A stretch of DNA of 64,000 bases. Source: Prunus persica. Lineage: Eukaryota > Streptophyta > Magnoliopsida > Rosales > Rosaceae. Shown piece by piece: positions 1-11,834 of the stretch. Each line of letters opens with the position of its first letter. Within the stretch, counting starts at the first letter, position 1. Position numbers and translations under genes: made by a program. A model generated the notes under the pieces. The model was not told the origin of the DNA. It ran no database searches and was given only the letters and a program-made list of their open reading frames with translations. Location: positions 21,163,669 to 21,227,668 of the forward strand of contig NC_034012.1 in assembly GCF_000346465.2 (NCBI RefSeq), given 5' to 3'.

Positions 1-68
1 AAGGCTTCCAGCGCAGCAACACGAGCGTCCATTGTTAACGCACGAGTACGAACACGAGCACAGGTCAT
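1..68 (-). CDS. gag-like N-terminus of an LTR retroelement (partial, runs off the window)
   Basis: On the minus strand an ATG at 66-68 opens a frame that stays open to the left edge. A second in-frame ATG at 30-32 starts MDARVAALEA. The frame begins about 30 bases after a tRNA-Met-type primer binding site (98-110) and an LTR end (111), which is where the gag of an LTR retroelement starts. Only about 22 codons are visible, so domain and lineage cannot be assigned. The identification rests on position and on the Arg/Ala-rich start, not on a recognised domain. Confidence 0.45.
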   Translation of the reverse strand, partial: MTCARVRTRALTMDARVAALEA

Positions 69-97
69 ATACTAAAGGAATAGCTTAGAGGATCAAT

Positions 98-110
98 GGC
101 CTGATACCAA
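98..110 (-). other. Primer binding site, initiator tRNA-Met type
   Basis: The minus strand reads TTGGTATCAGGCC directly beside the LTR end. The expected complement of the initiator tRNA-Met 3' end begins TGGTATCAGAGC, so the first eight bases match. This fixes the element as minus-strand, with its internal region lying to the left of the window. Confidence 0.6.
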
Positions 111-677
111 TGATAAGACTCTATCTTTCAACCTTAGACAATAACCAAGAACAGAGAGAACCCAAAGAATGTTTCTGTATATTTCTCAACAATACGTACA
201 ATGGCTCCCCAAATTAGTAATAAAGCCACCGTCAAGGATACAACAGTAATTGTAATAGATTCCCCAACTAACACTTGACTAACTAACTATCCAAAACTAT
301 TTTATAGTTTTGGCTCTAACTCCTAATTGCTATCAGATCCACCCTTCGCACTCACATGTGATTCCATGTCTTTTGAGCTTGGGTGTTAATTGCCCTATCC
401 TAGATCTGCATTTTTCCTACACAATGCGCACCAATATGAGTACATACAGGGACATAGAACCAACATTTATACAGATCAGGACCCAAAAAAAATTCTGGAA
501 TTCATCTTACCTTTAGATGGATGAGATCCACAACAAGCTGTGTTTTCTGACTTTCTCACAACCAACAGAGATGGGAATGGACAAAGGAGATCCGTGTGGC
601 TCTGGGCTCGCAACAAGTGGGTGTTAGGAAGAAGAATGGGCAACAACGAGAAAGCTTTGATCCGGTTCAATCAATCA
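111..677 (-). mobile_element. LTR of the minus-strand retroelement at the left edge
   Basis: The segment begins TGAT beside the primer binding site and ends ATCA at about 673 or 677, giving the expected TG...CA ends. On the minus strand it has a TATA-like CTATAAAATAG (297-307), placing a U3 promoter about 190 bases before the primer site. Nothing here encodes protein convincingly. The outer border is uncertain because the partner LTR lies outside the window and no target duplication can be tested. Confidence 0.5.
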
Positions 678-685
678 CAACCTTA

Positions 686-1320
686 GAGCAACTCCACCCA
701 TTTGCCCATTGCCATAGCAAGGGGGCAGCTAGGGCAGCCACTATTCACGTGAATAGTGGTTGCCCTTTCAAATAGTATTTTGTGTTTCCACCCATTGCCA
801 TGGCTAAGGGCAATTACTATTCATTTTTTTGTTTTTTTCACAAATTTTTTAATGAAAATAATTAATTTGGATAATATTTTCGGATAATATTTTTGGGTTC
901 GTACATATCAATATTTATTATAAAATTCATATCTTAATCGGATAAAATTTTGGTATTTATAGAAAAAAAAAAAAGAAGTAATTTTTTGGTATTTTTTTCA
1001 TTTTTTTATTGCACAAAAATTGGCTGCCGTTGGATTGGAGAAAAAAATCTGATCGGAGAGCCCAGAGTGCGACACGTGGACTTTTAGTGGTACTGTAGCG
1101 GCAGACACTGTAGCGTCACTGTAGCATCACTATAGCACTGTGGCACTATAGCGATGATGTCAGCACCAAAACGAGGGCTGGAGCTCGGGCCAACCTTGCC
1201 CTCGGGCCAGCCCAGGTTGCTGGGTCCCACCTTGCGCTCGGGCCTAGGCTCCTCGCTGGAAACAGATTTTTGTTTTTTTCTCCCTCCAATCTTGGGCTCA
1301 GCTCCTTGCTGGAGCTGCTC
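686..1320. mobile_element. Non-autonomous PIF/Harbinger-like TIR element (MITE type)
   Basis: The element starts GAGCAACTCCA and ends TGGAGCTGCTC, an imperfect terminal inverted repeat. It is flanked on both sides by TTA (683-685 and 1321-1323). A three-base TTA duplication with GAGCA-type ends is typical of PIF/Harbinger relatives. The 635-bp interior has no coding frame. It contains a short CACTGTAGCG-like tandem stretch (about 1090-1155) and AT-rich sequence. Superfamily assignment rests only on the duplication and ends. Confidence 0.6.
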
Positions 1321-1323
1321 TTA

Positions 1324-1564
1324 CGGAGTTATGGAGGATGGTGAGGAAATGAGAGCTTCGCTGGCTTTGGGTTTTTGCGAAAAAAAAAAAAGAAAAAAAA
1401 AAGAATGAGCTGCTGATTTCGGTTATGACAGAAGAAGAGAGGGACTTTAGGTTTGAGAGAAATGACGAAGCAGCAGAGGAGATGGAGTGGACAGCTCAGT
1501 GTGTGAAAAGGAACTGACACCACAGCCACTACCCCATTATATGGTATCTGTTGCTCAAATATGA
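1324..1564. other. Unassigned spacer with a poly-A tract
   Basis: This stretch contains an A-rich run (about 1380-1404) and purine-rich sequence. On the minus strand it could be the pyrimidine-rich leader of a transcription unit that the TTA-flanked element interrupts, but no coding frame supports this. Confidence 0.3.
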
Positions 1565-1645
1565 CACAAGCGTGACTTGTGCTAGTTGGTCAGCTTGTCG
1601 ACGCAAGATCCCCGCTCCCTGGTCCTGACTTCGAATCCCCAAGGT
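1565..1645 (+). repeat. Possible tRNA-derived SINE head
   Basis: A segment resembling a tRNA A box (TAGTTGGTCAGC, about 1583-1594) is followed by a B-box-like ACTTCGAATCCC (about 1628-1639). This is the arrangement of the 5' end of tRNA-derived SINEs. It does not fold into an intact tRNA by eye, and no poly-A tail or target duplication was identified. Chance similarity is possible. Confidence 0.25.
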
Positions 1646-2812
1646 GCCTAATTTCCGGATATTTTCTTTCCTATTTATTTTCTTTTATTGTTTTTCTCAT
1701 TTTCTGTCTTATTTTATTTTATTGTTATTCTCTTTTGTTTTCCTATTTTCTTTTCCTAGAGTATTTTCTTTATTTTTGATTTCTATTTTCTAGGATTTAG
1801 TTATTTGGTCTGCTCTTGTTTCTTTTGTTTATTTTCCACACCTTGAGGACAATGTGTGATTTAAGTTTGGGGGTGGGAAACTAAAAATTTAGATTTTTAT
1901 TTTCTGGATCTTGTCTAGAATTTTTGTTTTTAAGTTAATATCCATAGATTATTTTAAACGTTAGAACAAATGGACATGGTGAAGATCAATCCCATAGTAG
2001 TCTTTTCTATTTATTGTTGCTTAGACACTAATTCATGAATTATACTTTGAAATTTGCACATCACACCAGCATGGTTTGTGGGAAGTGAGATTGAAATACT
2101 TACTTTTTGTATAAGTGTGTTTGAATTTTTGTTCTTTATAAAATAAAGTTATTTTGTGTTATAATGTAATAATTGCCTCACCCTAAGCTTTGCTAGAATC
2201 CGGGCCAGTCCTGCCTAATCAGCAGTGATTCTCGAGACAAACGGTAGAGTTTTGGCATGAGGCAGGATGGTTAGTTGGTTTCGTAGCCTTTTCAGCTTGA
2301 GTTAATAAGTCCTTAGGGGTGTTCTACACCTAATGCCCTAAAGCCTTAGTGGTTTGGGAGTCATTGACCTAAAGCTCACTACACAGGTTGGATCGAAAGA
2401 TTAAGGGAACCGACATTGCACAACCACTACTGTTACTCAAAAGTAAAAAGAAAAGAGAAAAAAAGAAAAAAAAAAGGAAAAGAACAATTATATAAGTATG
2501 TGAAGTTTGAATAAAAGGGATGAGAGGAAAGGGTTTTAGTCGAGTCTCCTTAACTATGATGGTTCACTTTACACTGAAGGAAGTTTGTGAATTCTTTTCT
2601 AATTGATTCTAAATAGCTTAGACTCTGTGGTGGGATTAGTTGGATCTATTGAATAGATGTTCTAGTTTTTAAAATTTGCTATGGATTGAAACTTGAAGGT
2701 GGAAATTTTGTCCTGGTTAAGTGTTAGCAGATGTCTAGTCTGTTAAGTTTTTATTTTTGTTTGAGTCTTGTTTCTCTTGAGGACAAGCAAAAAACTAAGT
2801 TTGGGGGTATTT
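1646..2812 (+). mobile_element. 3' untranslated internal region and polypurine tract of a gypsy-like element
   Basis: Non-coding, T-rich sequence contains two copies of a motif with a TTGAGGACAA core followed by AAGTTTGGGGGT (about 1844-1876 and 2776-2810). In plant Ty3/gypsy elements of the Athila/Tat group this kind of motif marks the 3' untranslated region and the polypurine tract. The second copy lies immediately before an LTR start at 2813. No pol or env-like frame is left, so the element is truncated on its left. Confidence 0.5.
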
Positions 2813-4269
2813 TGATGGGTATATTTTATATTATGTATTTAACCTCATTCTTAGTATATTTTGGTTAATATTTTGGAAGAATTTTGATACTTTGAATTAT
2901 ATTTCTAATGTAGGACTTTCGACTTCCTCTGAAGCAAAACATAATCAAATCGATGAATTTTGGAGTAATTTGAGGTGGAGGACGCTCGTGAGTCACTTAG
3001 CTTGATCGTATCAAAATTTCAGTTTTTTCTACTAAACGGTTATTTTCTGGCAACAAAATAAATGTGCAGTGCGCAGTGCTGGAATAGTGACATGCTGGGC
3101 TTTTATTGCGTTTTTGGAGCCCAAAATAACCTTGGATGGGTTCGTGACCTTCTAGAGAAGTGTTCAGAATATTTTTATCTTTAAAACAACCTATCTTGGG
3201 CCAGATTTGGAGGAGATTTGAGGCCAAAACGTGGCTGGGCAGATTTTGGGCAGATTCTCCTAATCCAATTTGGACTTTATTTCCTAGTATTATTTTATTT
3301 TAATTAGTTTCCTTGTGGGGATAGAAAAGCTTTACATTAGCAGCTAGGTTTTAAGGAGTATTTAAGCTCTTTTCACAAGGAATTTAGGGACTTCTTCTTT
3401 TTCACTTTTGAACGTGACATTGTGGAGAGCAAGCTAGAGTTTTGGGTTTTTGCTACTTTAAGGTGTTTTCCTTCTTTTCCTTATAAATGATATTTTCTTG
3501 GATTTCAATTATGAATATGCATAACTAATTTTATTTTGCTAGGGTGAAGCCTTGAACCTTAGCATGAATATGTAATTTTTATTTAATTGCTTATGATGAG
3601 TGCATGCCTACTTTGAATTGTTAATCACTGTTTTAAACTATCTAATTGTCTTAATGCCTGATCACCATTAGGATCTTTAGAAAAGTAATTGGATGCAATT
3701 TTGGTCGGAAAGTTCCCTGAAATTGATGCTAGCTTCTTGTGATTAATAATTGTAATTTCACTTAAGATGAACACCACGTCTTAAGGGTTGCATGGTTTTT
3801 CAAAGGGTTTTCACAAAACTTAATGAGTCTTTCATGTTCATATTTGATCCGAACGTCTGGACGGGTTGCATGTTAGATATATGTTCTGTGTTGGAGGTTC
3901 CAAGTAGAATACACATTAGGAAAACCTAACCTTCAAAGTGGCATGTGCAAATCATAAGTAATTGGTAAAAGTTCATAGGATTGCTAGGTGATGGTGAAAC
4001 CCTAGTGCTTTATAAATTGGTATTTAAAACTTTTTCCTTCAGTCGTAATTGTTTTTGTTTATTTGTTTTTAGTATCAACCAAATTCATAATCATCTTTGT
4101 TAACCTTTTATTTTAAGTAGTTATTTGGAAATTGTTTTTACTTAAATTGCTAATTAGTCCTTGAGGAGAACGACCTTGCATGAGCATCTATACTACAATA
4201 GCCGTGTATTCTTGCAAGTATTTTATGTGATTTTAATCCCTGTTTGCACAGGTACTAAAAATCATATCA
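2813..4269 (+). mobile_element. LTR of the plus-strand gypsy-like element
   Basis: The LTR begins TGATGGGTAT just after a polypurine tract and ends CATATCA at 4269, so its ends are TGAT/ATCA. At 1,457 bp it is long, as in the Athila/Tat group. Its last 130 bases resemble the U5 end of that group (a GAGGAGAACGACC motif near 4163). No frame longer than noise is present. The LTR is flanked on the left by 3' internal sequence and on the right by a primer-site remnant, rather than by target duplications. Confidence 0.55.
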
Positions 4270-4273
4270 AGAA

Positions 4274-4281
4274 ATTAGCGC
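4274..4281 (+). other. Primer binding site remnant
   Basis: TTAGCGCC follows five bases after the LTR end. Plant gypsy elements usually carry TTGGCGCC here, so this reads as a primer site with one change. The sequence then passes straight into the satellite (CCCAAAACTTGG), so the rest of the internal region is missing. Confidence 0.4.
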
Positions 4282-7200
4282 CCAAAACTTGGTGGACACC
4301 ATAATATGGTGGGAGGAGTCATTTGGTGAGTTTTGAGTGAAATCCAATCCCTAAAACATGCAATACACCAACCACCCCATTTATGGACTGAACTTCGTAC
4401 GAACTTGAATTGTCAAATTTCTTGGTTAAATTGATATCGGATTGAGCCCAAAACTTGGGTCAATCGATAATATGGAAAGGGGGGGGGGGGGGGGGGGGGA
4501 ACTCATTTTGTGAGTTTTGAGTGAAAACAAATCACTAAAACATGCAATACACCATTCACCCCATTTACAGAACGAACTTCGTACGAACTTGAATTATCCA
4601 ATTTCTTGGTTCAATCGATATTAGATTGAACCCAAAACTTTGTGAACGTCATAATATGGTGGGAGGAGTCGTTTGGTGAGTTTGTAGTGAAATCGAATAG
4701 CTGAAACTATGCAATACACCAACCATACCATTTGCGGAGCGAACTTCGCACTAACTGGAATTGTCCAATTTCTTGGTTCTATCGATATCGGATTGAGACC
4801 AGAACTTGGTTCACATCCTAATATACTGGAAGAAGTCATTTGGTGAGTTTTGACTGAAATCTGATCGCTAAAACTATGCAATACACCAACTGCTCCATTT
4901 ACAGAACGAACTTCGTACGTACTTGAATTGTCCAATTTCTTGGTTCAATCAATATCGGATTGAGTTCAAAACTTGTTCAACATCAAAATATGGTGGGAGG
5001 AGTCATTTCGTGAGTTTTGAGTGAAATCCAATGGTTAAAACTATGCAATACACCAACCACTCCATTTACGGAACGAACTTCGTATGAACTTGAATTGTCC
5101 AATTTTATGGTTCAATCAATATCTGATTGAGCCCAAAACTTGGTCAACATCACAATATGGTGGGATGAGTCATTTTGTGAGGTTGGAGTGAAATGCAATG
5201 GATAAAACTATGCAATACACCAACCACTCCCTTTATGGAACGAACGTCGTATGAACTTGAATTGTCCAATTTCTTGGTTGAACCGGTATCGGATTGAGCC
5301 CAAAACTTGTTCAACATCAAAATATGGTGGGAGGAGTCATTTCGTAAGTTTAGAGTGAAATCCAATGGGTAAAACTATGCAATACATCAACCACTCCGTT
5401 TACGGAAAGAAAACCGTGTGAACTTGAATTGTTCAATTTCTTAGTTCAACTGATATAAGATTGAGCCCAAAACTTGGTCAATATCATAATATGGTGTGAG
5501 GAGTCATTTGGTGAGTTTTCAGTGAAATCTAATGGCTAAAACTATACAATACACCAACCACTCCATTTACGGAATGAACTTCATACGAACTTGAATTGTC
5601 CAATTTCCCAGTTCAATCGATATCAAATTGAGCCCAAAACTTGGTGAACAACATAATACGGTGGGAGGAGTCATTTGGTGAGTTTTCTGTGAAATCCAAT
5701 TGCGAAAACATGCAATACCCCACCCACTCCATTTACGGAACGACCTTCATACAAACTTGAATTGTCCAATTTCTTTGGCCAATCAATATCAGATTGAGCC
5801 CAAAACATGGGCAGCGTCATAATATGGTGGGAGAAGTTAGTTGGTGTGTTTTGAGTGAAATCCAGTCACTAAAATTATACAATACACCAACCACTCCATT
5901 TACAGGACGAACTTCGTACGAACTTGAATTGTCCAGTTTCTTGGTTCAATTGATATTGGATTGAGCCTAAAACTTGGTGAACATCATAATATGGTGGGTG
6001 GAGTAATTTCGTGAGTTTTGAGTGAAAACCAATGCCTAAAACTATGTAATACACCAACCACTCTATTTGCAGAACGAACTTCGTTCGAACTTGAATTGTC
6101 CAATTTCTTGGTTCAATCAATATCGGATTGAGGCCAAAACTTAGTCAACATCATAATATGGTGGGTGGAGTCATTTCGTGAGTTTTGAGTGAAATTCAAT
6201 GGCTAAAACTATGCAATACACTAACGACTCCATTTACGGAACGAACTTCGTGCGAACTTGAATTGCCCAATTTCTTGGTTCAAACGATATTGGATTGAGC
6301 CCAAAACTTGGTCAACATCAGAATATGGTGGGAGGAGTCATTTAATGAGTTTTGAGTGAAATCCAATCGCTAAAACATAAAATACACCAACCACTACATT
6401 TACGGAACGAACTTCGTAAGAACTTGAATTGTCCAATTTCTTTGACAAATCAATACCATACTGAGCCCAAAAGATGGGCATCGTCATAGTATGGTGGGAG
6501 GAGTTAATTGGTTTGTTTCGAGGGAAATCCAGTTGCTAAAACTATTCAATACACCAACCACTCCATTTACAGAAAGAACTTTGTATGAACTTGAAACGTC
6601 CAGTTTCTTGGTTCAATCGATATCGTACTGAGCCCAAAACTTGGTCAACATCATAATATGGTGGGAGGAGTCATTTAGTGAGTTTTGAGGGAAATCCAAT
6701 GGCTAAAACTATGCAATACACAAACCACTCCATTTACGGAACGAACTTGAATTGTCCAATTTCTTAGTTCAATCGATATCGGAATGAGCCCAAAACTTGG
6801 TCAACATCAACATATGGTGGGAGGAGCCATTTCGTGAGTTTTGAGTGAAATCCAATTGCTACATGCAACACACCAACCACTCCATTTACGGAACGAACTT
6901 CGTACGAACTTGAATTGTCCAATTTCTTGGTTCAAACGATATCGGATTGAGGCCAAAACTTGGTCAACATCAGAATATGGTGGGAGGAGTCATTTAATGA
7001 GTTTTGAGTGAAATCCAATTGCTAAAACATGAAATACACCAACTAGTACATTTACTGAACGAACTTAGTTCGAACTTGAATTGTCCAATTTCTTTGGTTG
7101 AATCGATATCGGATTGAGCCCAAAACTTGGTCAACATCATAATACGGTGGGAGGAGTCATTTGGTGAGTTTTGAGTGAAATCCAATGGCTAAAACTATGC

Positions 7201-10200
7201 AATACACCAACCACTCTATTTACGGAACGAACTTTGTACGAACTTGAATTGTCCAATTTCTTGGTTCAGTCGATATCGGATTGAGCCCAAAGCTTGGTCA
7301 AGATTATAATGTGGTGGGAGGAGTCATTTGGTGAGGTTAGAGTGAAATCCAATCACTACATGCAATACACCAACCACTCCATTTACGGAAAGAACTTCGT
7401 AAGAACTTGAATTGTCCAATTTCTTGGTTCAAACGATATCGGATTGAGCCCAAAACTTGGTCAACAACATAATATGGTGGGAGGAGTCATTTAACGAGTT
7501 TTGAGTGAAATCCAATCCCTAAAACATGAAATACACCAACCACTCCATTTACGGAACGAAGTTCGTAAGAACTTGAATTGTCCAATTTCTTTGGCGAATC
7601 AATATCGGACTGAGCCCAACACATGGGCAACGCCATAGTATGCTGGGAGGAGTCAATTGGTGTGTTTTGAGGGAAATCAAGTCGGTAAAACTATGCAATA
7701 CACCAACCACTCCATTACAGAACGAACTTCGTACGAACTTGAATTGTCCAGTTTCTTCGTTCGATTGGTATCGGATTGAGCCCAAAACATGGTCAACAAC
7801 ATAATACGGTGGGAGGAGTCATTTAGTGAGTTTTGAGGGAAATCCAATGGCTAAAACTATACAATACGACAACCACTCCATTTTAAGGAATGAACTTCGT
7901 ATGAACTTGAATTGTCCAATTTCTTGGTTCAAACAATATCGGATTGAGCCCAAAACTTGGTCAACATCATAATATGGTGGGATGAGTCATTTAACGAGTT
8001 GTGAGTGAAATCCAATCTCTAAAACATGAAATACACCAACCACTCCATTTACGGAACGAAGTTCGTAAGAACTTGAATTGTCCAATTTCTTTGGCAAATC
8101 AATATCGGACTAGGCCCAAAACATGGGCAACGCTATAGTATGCTGGGAGGAGTCAATTGGTGTGTTTTGAGGGAAATCAAGTCGCTAAAACTATGCAATA
8201 CACCAACCACTCCATTACAGAACGAACTTTGTACGAACTTGAATTGTCCAGTTTCTTCGTTCGATTGATATCGGATTGAGCCCAAAACATGGTCAACAAC
8301 ATAATACGGTGGGAGGAGTCATTTAGTGAGTTTTGAGGGAAATCCAATGGCTAAAACTATGCAATACATCAACCACTCCATTTACGGAATGAACTTTGTA
8401 CGAACTTGAATTGTCAAATTTCTTGGTTCAATCGATATCGGATTGAGCCCAAAACTTGGTCAACATCAAAATATGGTGGGAGCAGTCATTTCATAAGTTT
8501 TGAGTAAAATCTAAAGGCTAAAACTATGCAATACACTAACCTCTCCATGTACAGAACGAACTTTGTACGAACTTGAATTCTCCATTTTCTTGGTTCAATC
8601 GATATCGGATTGAGCCCAAAACATGGTCAGCATCAAAATATGGTGGGAGGAGTCATTTCGCAAGTTTTGAGTGAAATCAAATGGCTAAAACTATGCAATA
8701 CACCAACCACTCCATGTACGGAACGAACTTCGTACGAACTTGAATTGTCCAATTTCTTAGTTCAATCGATATCGGATTAAGCCCAAAGCTTGGTAAACAT
8801 CATAATATGGTGGACGGAGTCATTTCGTGAGGTTTGAGTGAAATCCAATGGCTAAAACTATGCAACACCAACCACCCCATTTACGGAAAGAGCTTCGTAC
8901 GAACTTGAATTGCCCAATTTCTTTGCCCAATCAATATCGGACTGAGCCCAAAACATCGGCAACGTCACAATATCGATGGAGAAGTGAATTGGTGTGTTTT
9001 GAGTGAAATCTAGTCATTAAAACTATGCAATACACCAACCACTCCATTCACGGAATGAACATCGTATGAACATGAATTGTCCAATTTCTTGGTTCAATCG
9101 ATGTCGGATAGAGCCCAAAACTTGGTCAACATCATTATGGTGGGAGGAGTCAATTCCTGAGTTTTGCGTGAAATCCAATGGCTAAAACTATGCAATACAC
9201 TAAGCACTCCATTTACGGAACGAACTTCGTACGAACTTGAATTGTCCAATTTCTTGGTTGAATCAATATCGAATTGAGCCCAAAACTTGGTCAACATCAT
9301 AATATGGTGGGAGGATTCATTTGGTGAGTTTTGAGTGAAATCCAATGGCTAAAACTACGCAATACACCAACCGCTCCATTTACGAAACGAACTTCGTAGG
9401 AACTTGAATTGTCCAATTTCTTGGTTCAATCGATATCGGATTAAGCCCAAAGCTTGGTCAACATCATAATATGGAGGGAGTAGTCATTTTGTGAGTTTTG
9501 AGCGAAATCGAATCGCTACATGCAATTCACCAACCACTCCTTTTACGGAACGAACTTCGTACGAACTTGAATTGTCCAATTTCTTGGTTCAATCGATGTC
9601 GGATTGGGCCCAAAACTTGGTCAACAACATAATATGGTGGGAGGAGTCATTTAATGAGTTTGGAGTGAAATCCGATCGCTAAAACATGAAATACACCAAG
9701 CAGTATATTTACGGAATGAACTTCGTTCGAACTTGAATTGTTCAATTTCTTTGGTTGAATTGATATTGGATTGAGCCCAAAACTTGGTCAACATCATAAT
9801 ATGGTGGGAGGAGTCATTTGGTGAGTTTTGAGTGAAATTCAATGGCTAAAACTATGTAATACACCAACCTCTCCATTTACGGAACGAACTTCGTACGAAC
9901 TTGAATTGTCCAATTTCTTGGTTCAATCGATATCGGATTGAGCCCAAAGCTTGGTCAAGATCATAATGTGGTGGGAGGAGTCATTTGGTGAGGTTTGAGT
10001 GAAATCCAATCGCTACATGCAATACACCAACCACTCCATTTACGGAACGAACTTCGTACGAACTTGAATTGTCCCATTTCTTGGTTCAAACGATATCGGA
10101 TTGTGCCCAAAACGTGGTCAACATCATAATATGGTGGGAGGAGTGATTTAATGAGTTTGGAGTGAAATCCGATCGCTAATACATGAAATACACCAAGCAG

Positions 10201-11834
10201 TACATTTACGGAACGAACTTCGTTCGAACTTGAATTGTCCAATTTGTTTGGTTGATCAATATCGGACTGAGCCCAAAACATGGGCAACGCCATAATATGG
10301 TCGGAGGAGTTATTTGGTGAGGTTTGAGTGAAATCCAATCGCTAAAACATGAAATACACCAACCACTCCATTTACGGAACGAACTTCGTAAGAACTTGAA
10401 TTGCCCAATTTCTTTGGCTAATCAATATCATACTGAGCCCAAAACATGGGCAACGTCATAGTATGGTGGGAGTAGTTAATTGGTGTGTTTTGTGGGAAAT
10501 CAAGTCGCTAAAACTATGCAATACACCAACCACTCCATTACAGAATGAACTTCGTACGAAGTTGAATTGTCCAGTTTCTTCGATCAATCGATATCGGATT
10601 GGGCCCAAAACGTGGTCAACAACGTAATACGGTGGGAGGAGTCATTTAGTATGTCTTGAGGTTAATCCAATGGCTATAACTATGCAATACACCAACCACT
10701 CCATTTACGGAATGAACTTCGTACGAACATGAATTGTCCAATTTCTTCGTTTAATCGATATCGGATTGAGCCCAAAACTTGGTCGACATCAAAATAAGGT
10801 GGGAGGAGTCATTTCGTAAGTTTTGAGTGAAATCTAATGGCTGAAACTATGCAATACACCAACCACTCCATTTACGGAACGAACTTTGTACGAACTTGAA
10901 TTGTCCAATTTCTAAGTTCAATCGATATTGGATTGAGCCCAAAACTTGGTCAACATCATTATATGGTGGGAGGAGTCATTTCATGAGTTTTGAGTGAAAT
11001 CAAATGGCTAAAACTATGCAACACAAACCACTCCATTTACGGAACGAACTTCGTACGAACTTGAATTGTCAAATTTCTTTGGCCAATCAATATCAGATTG
11101 AACCCAAAACATCGCAACGTCATAGTATCATGGGAGAAGTGAATTGGTGTGTTTTGAGTGAAATCTAGTAGCTAAAACTATGCAATACACTAACCACTCC
11201 ATTTACGGAACTAACGTCATATGAACTTGAATTGTCCAATTTCTTGGTTTAATTGATATGGGATGGAGCCCAAAACTTGGTCAACATCATAATATGGTGG
11301 GAGGAGTCATTTCATGAGTTTTGTGTGAAATCCAATGGCTAAAACTATCCAATACACCAACCACTCCATACGAACTTCGTACGAACTTGAATTGCCCAAT
11401 TTCTCGGTTCAATCGATATTGTGTTGAGCCCAAAACTTGGTCAACATCATAATATGGTGGGAGGAGTCATTTGGTGGGTTTTGAGTGAAATCCAATCGCT
11501 GCATGCAATACACCAACCACTCCATTTATGGAACGAACTTCGTACGATCTTGAATTGTCCATTTTCTTTGGCAATCAATATCGGATTGAGCCCAAAACAT
11601 GGGCAACATCATAATATGGTGGGAGGAGTGAATTGGTGTGGTTTGAGTGAAATCCAATGGCTAAAACTATGCAATACATCAACCTCTTCATTTACGGAAA
11701 GAACATCATATGAACTTGAATTGTCCAATTTCTTGGTCCAATCGATATCGGATTGAGTCCAAAACTTGGTCAACATCATAATATGGTGGGAGGAGTGATT
11801 TCGTGAGTTTTGAGTGAATTCCCATGGGTAAAAC
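4282..11834 (+). repeat. Satellite array 1, about 167-bp monomers, about 45 copies
   Basis: Head-to-tail copies repeat with a period of about 167 bp; for example AATATGG starts at 9301 and again at 9468. Landmarks in each monomer are AATATGGTGGGAGGAGTCAT, GCTAAAACTATGCAATACAC and CGAACTTCGTACGAACTTGA. Two monomer types are mixed. Type A carries ATCGATATCGG with CTTGGTCAACATCAT. Type B carries CCAATCAATATCGG with CATGGGCAACGTCAT and GAATTGGTGTG. Divergence is moderate, with small deletions (one monomer near 6655-6811 lacks about 10 bp). Predicted frames here are by-products of the repeat. The length suits a centromeric or pericentromeric satellite. Confidence 0.95.
4479..4499 (+). repeat. Homopolymer of 21 G
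   Basis: A run of 21 G bases interrupts a satellite monomer at the GGTGGGAGGAG position. It probably expanded from the native G-rich motif. It may also be mis-sized in the assembly. Confidence 0.9.

Noticed and set aside
1565..1645. A true tRNA gene
   Set aside because: A- and B-box-like motifs are present but the arms do not pair into a cloverleaf.
4282..11834. Regularly spaced repeats resembling a CRISPR array
   Set aside because: Whole 167-bp monomers repeat without unique spacers, and the context is a plant genome.
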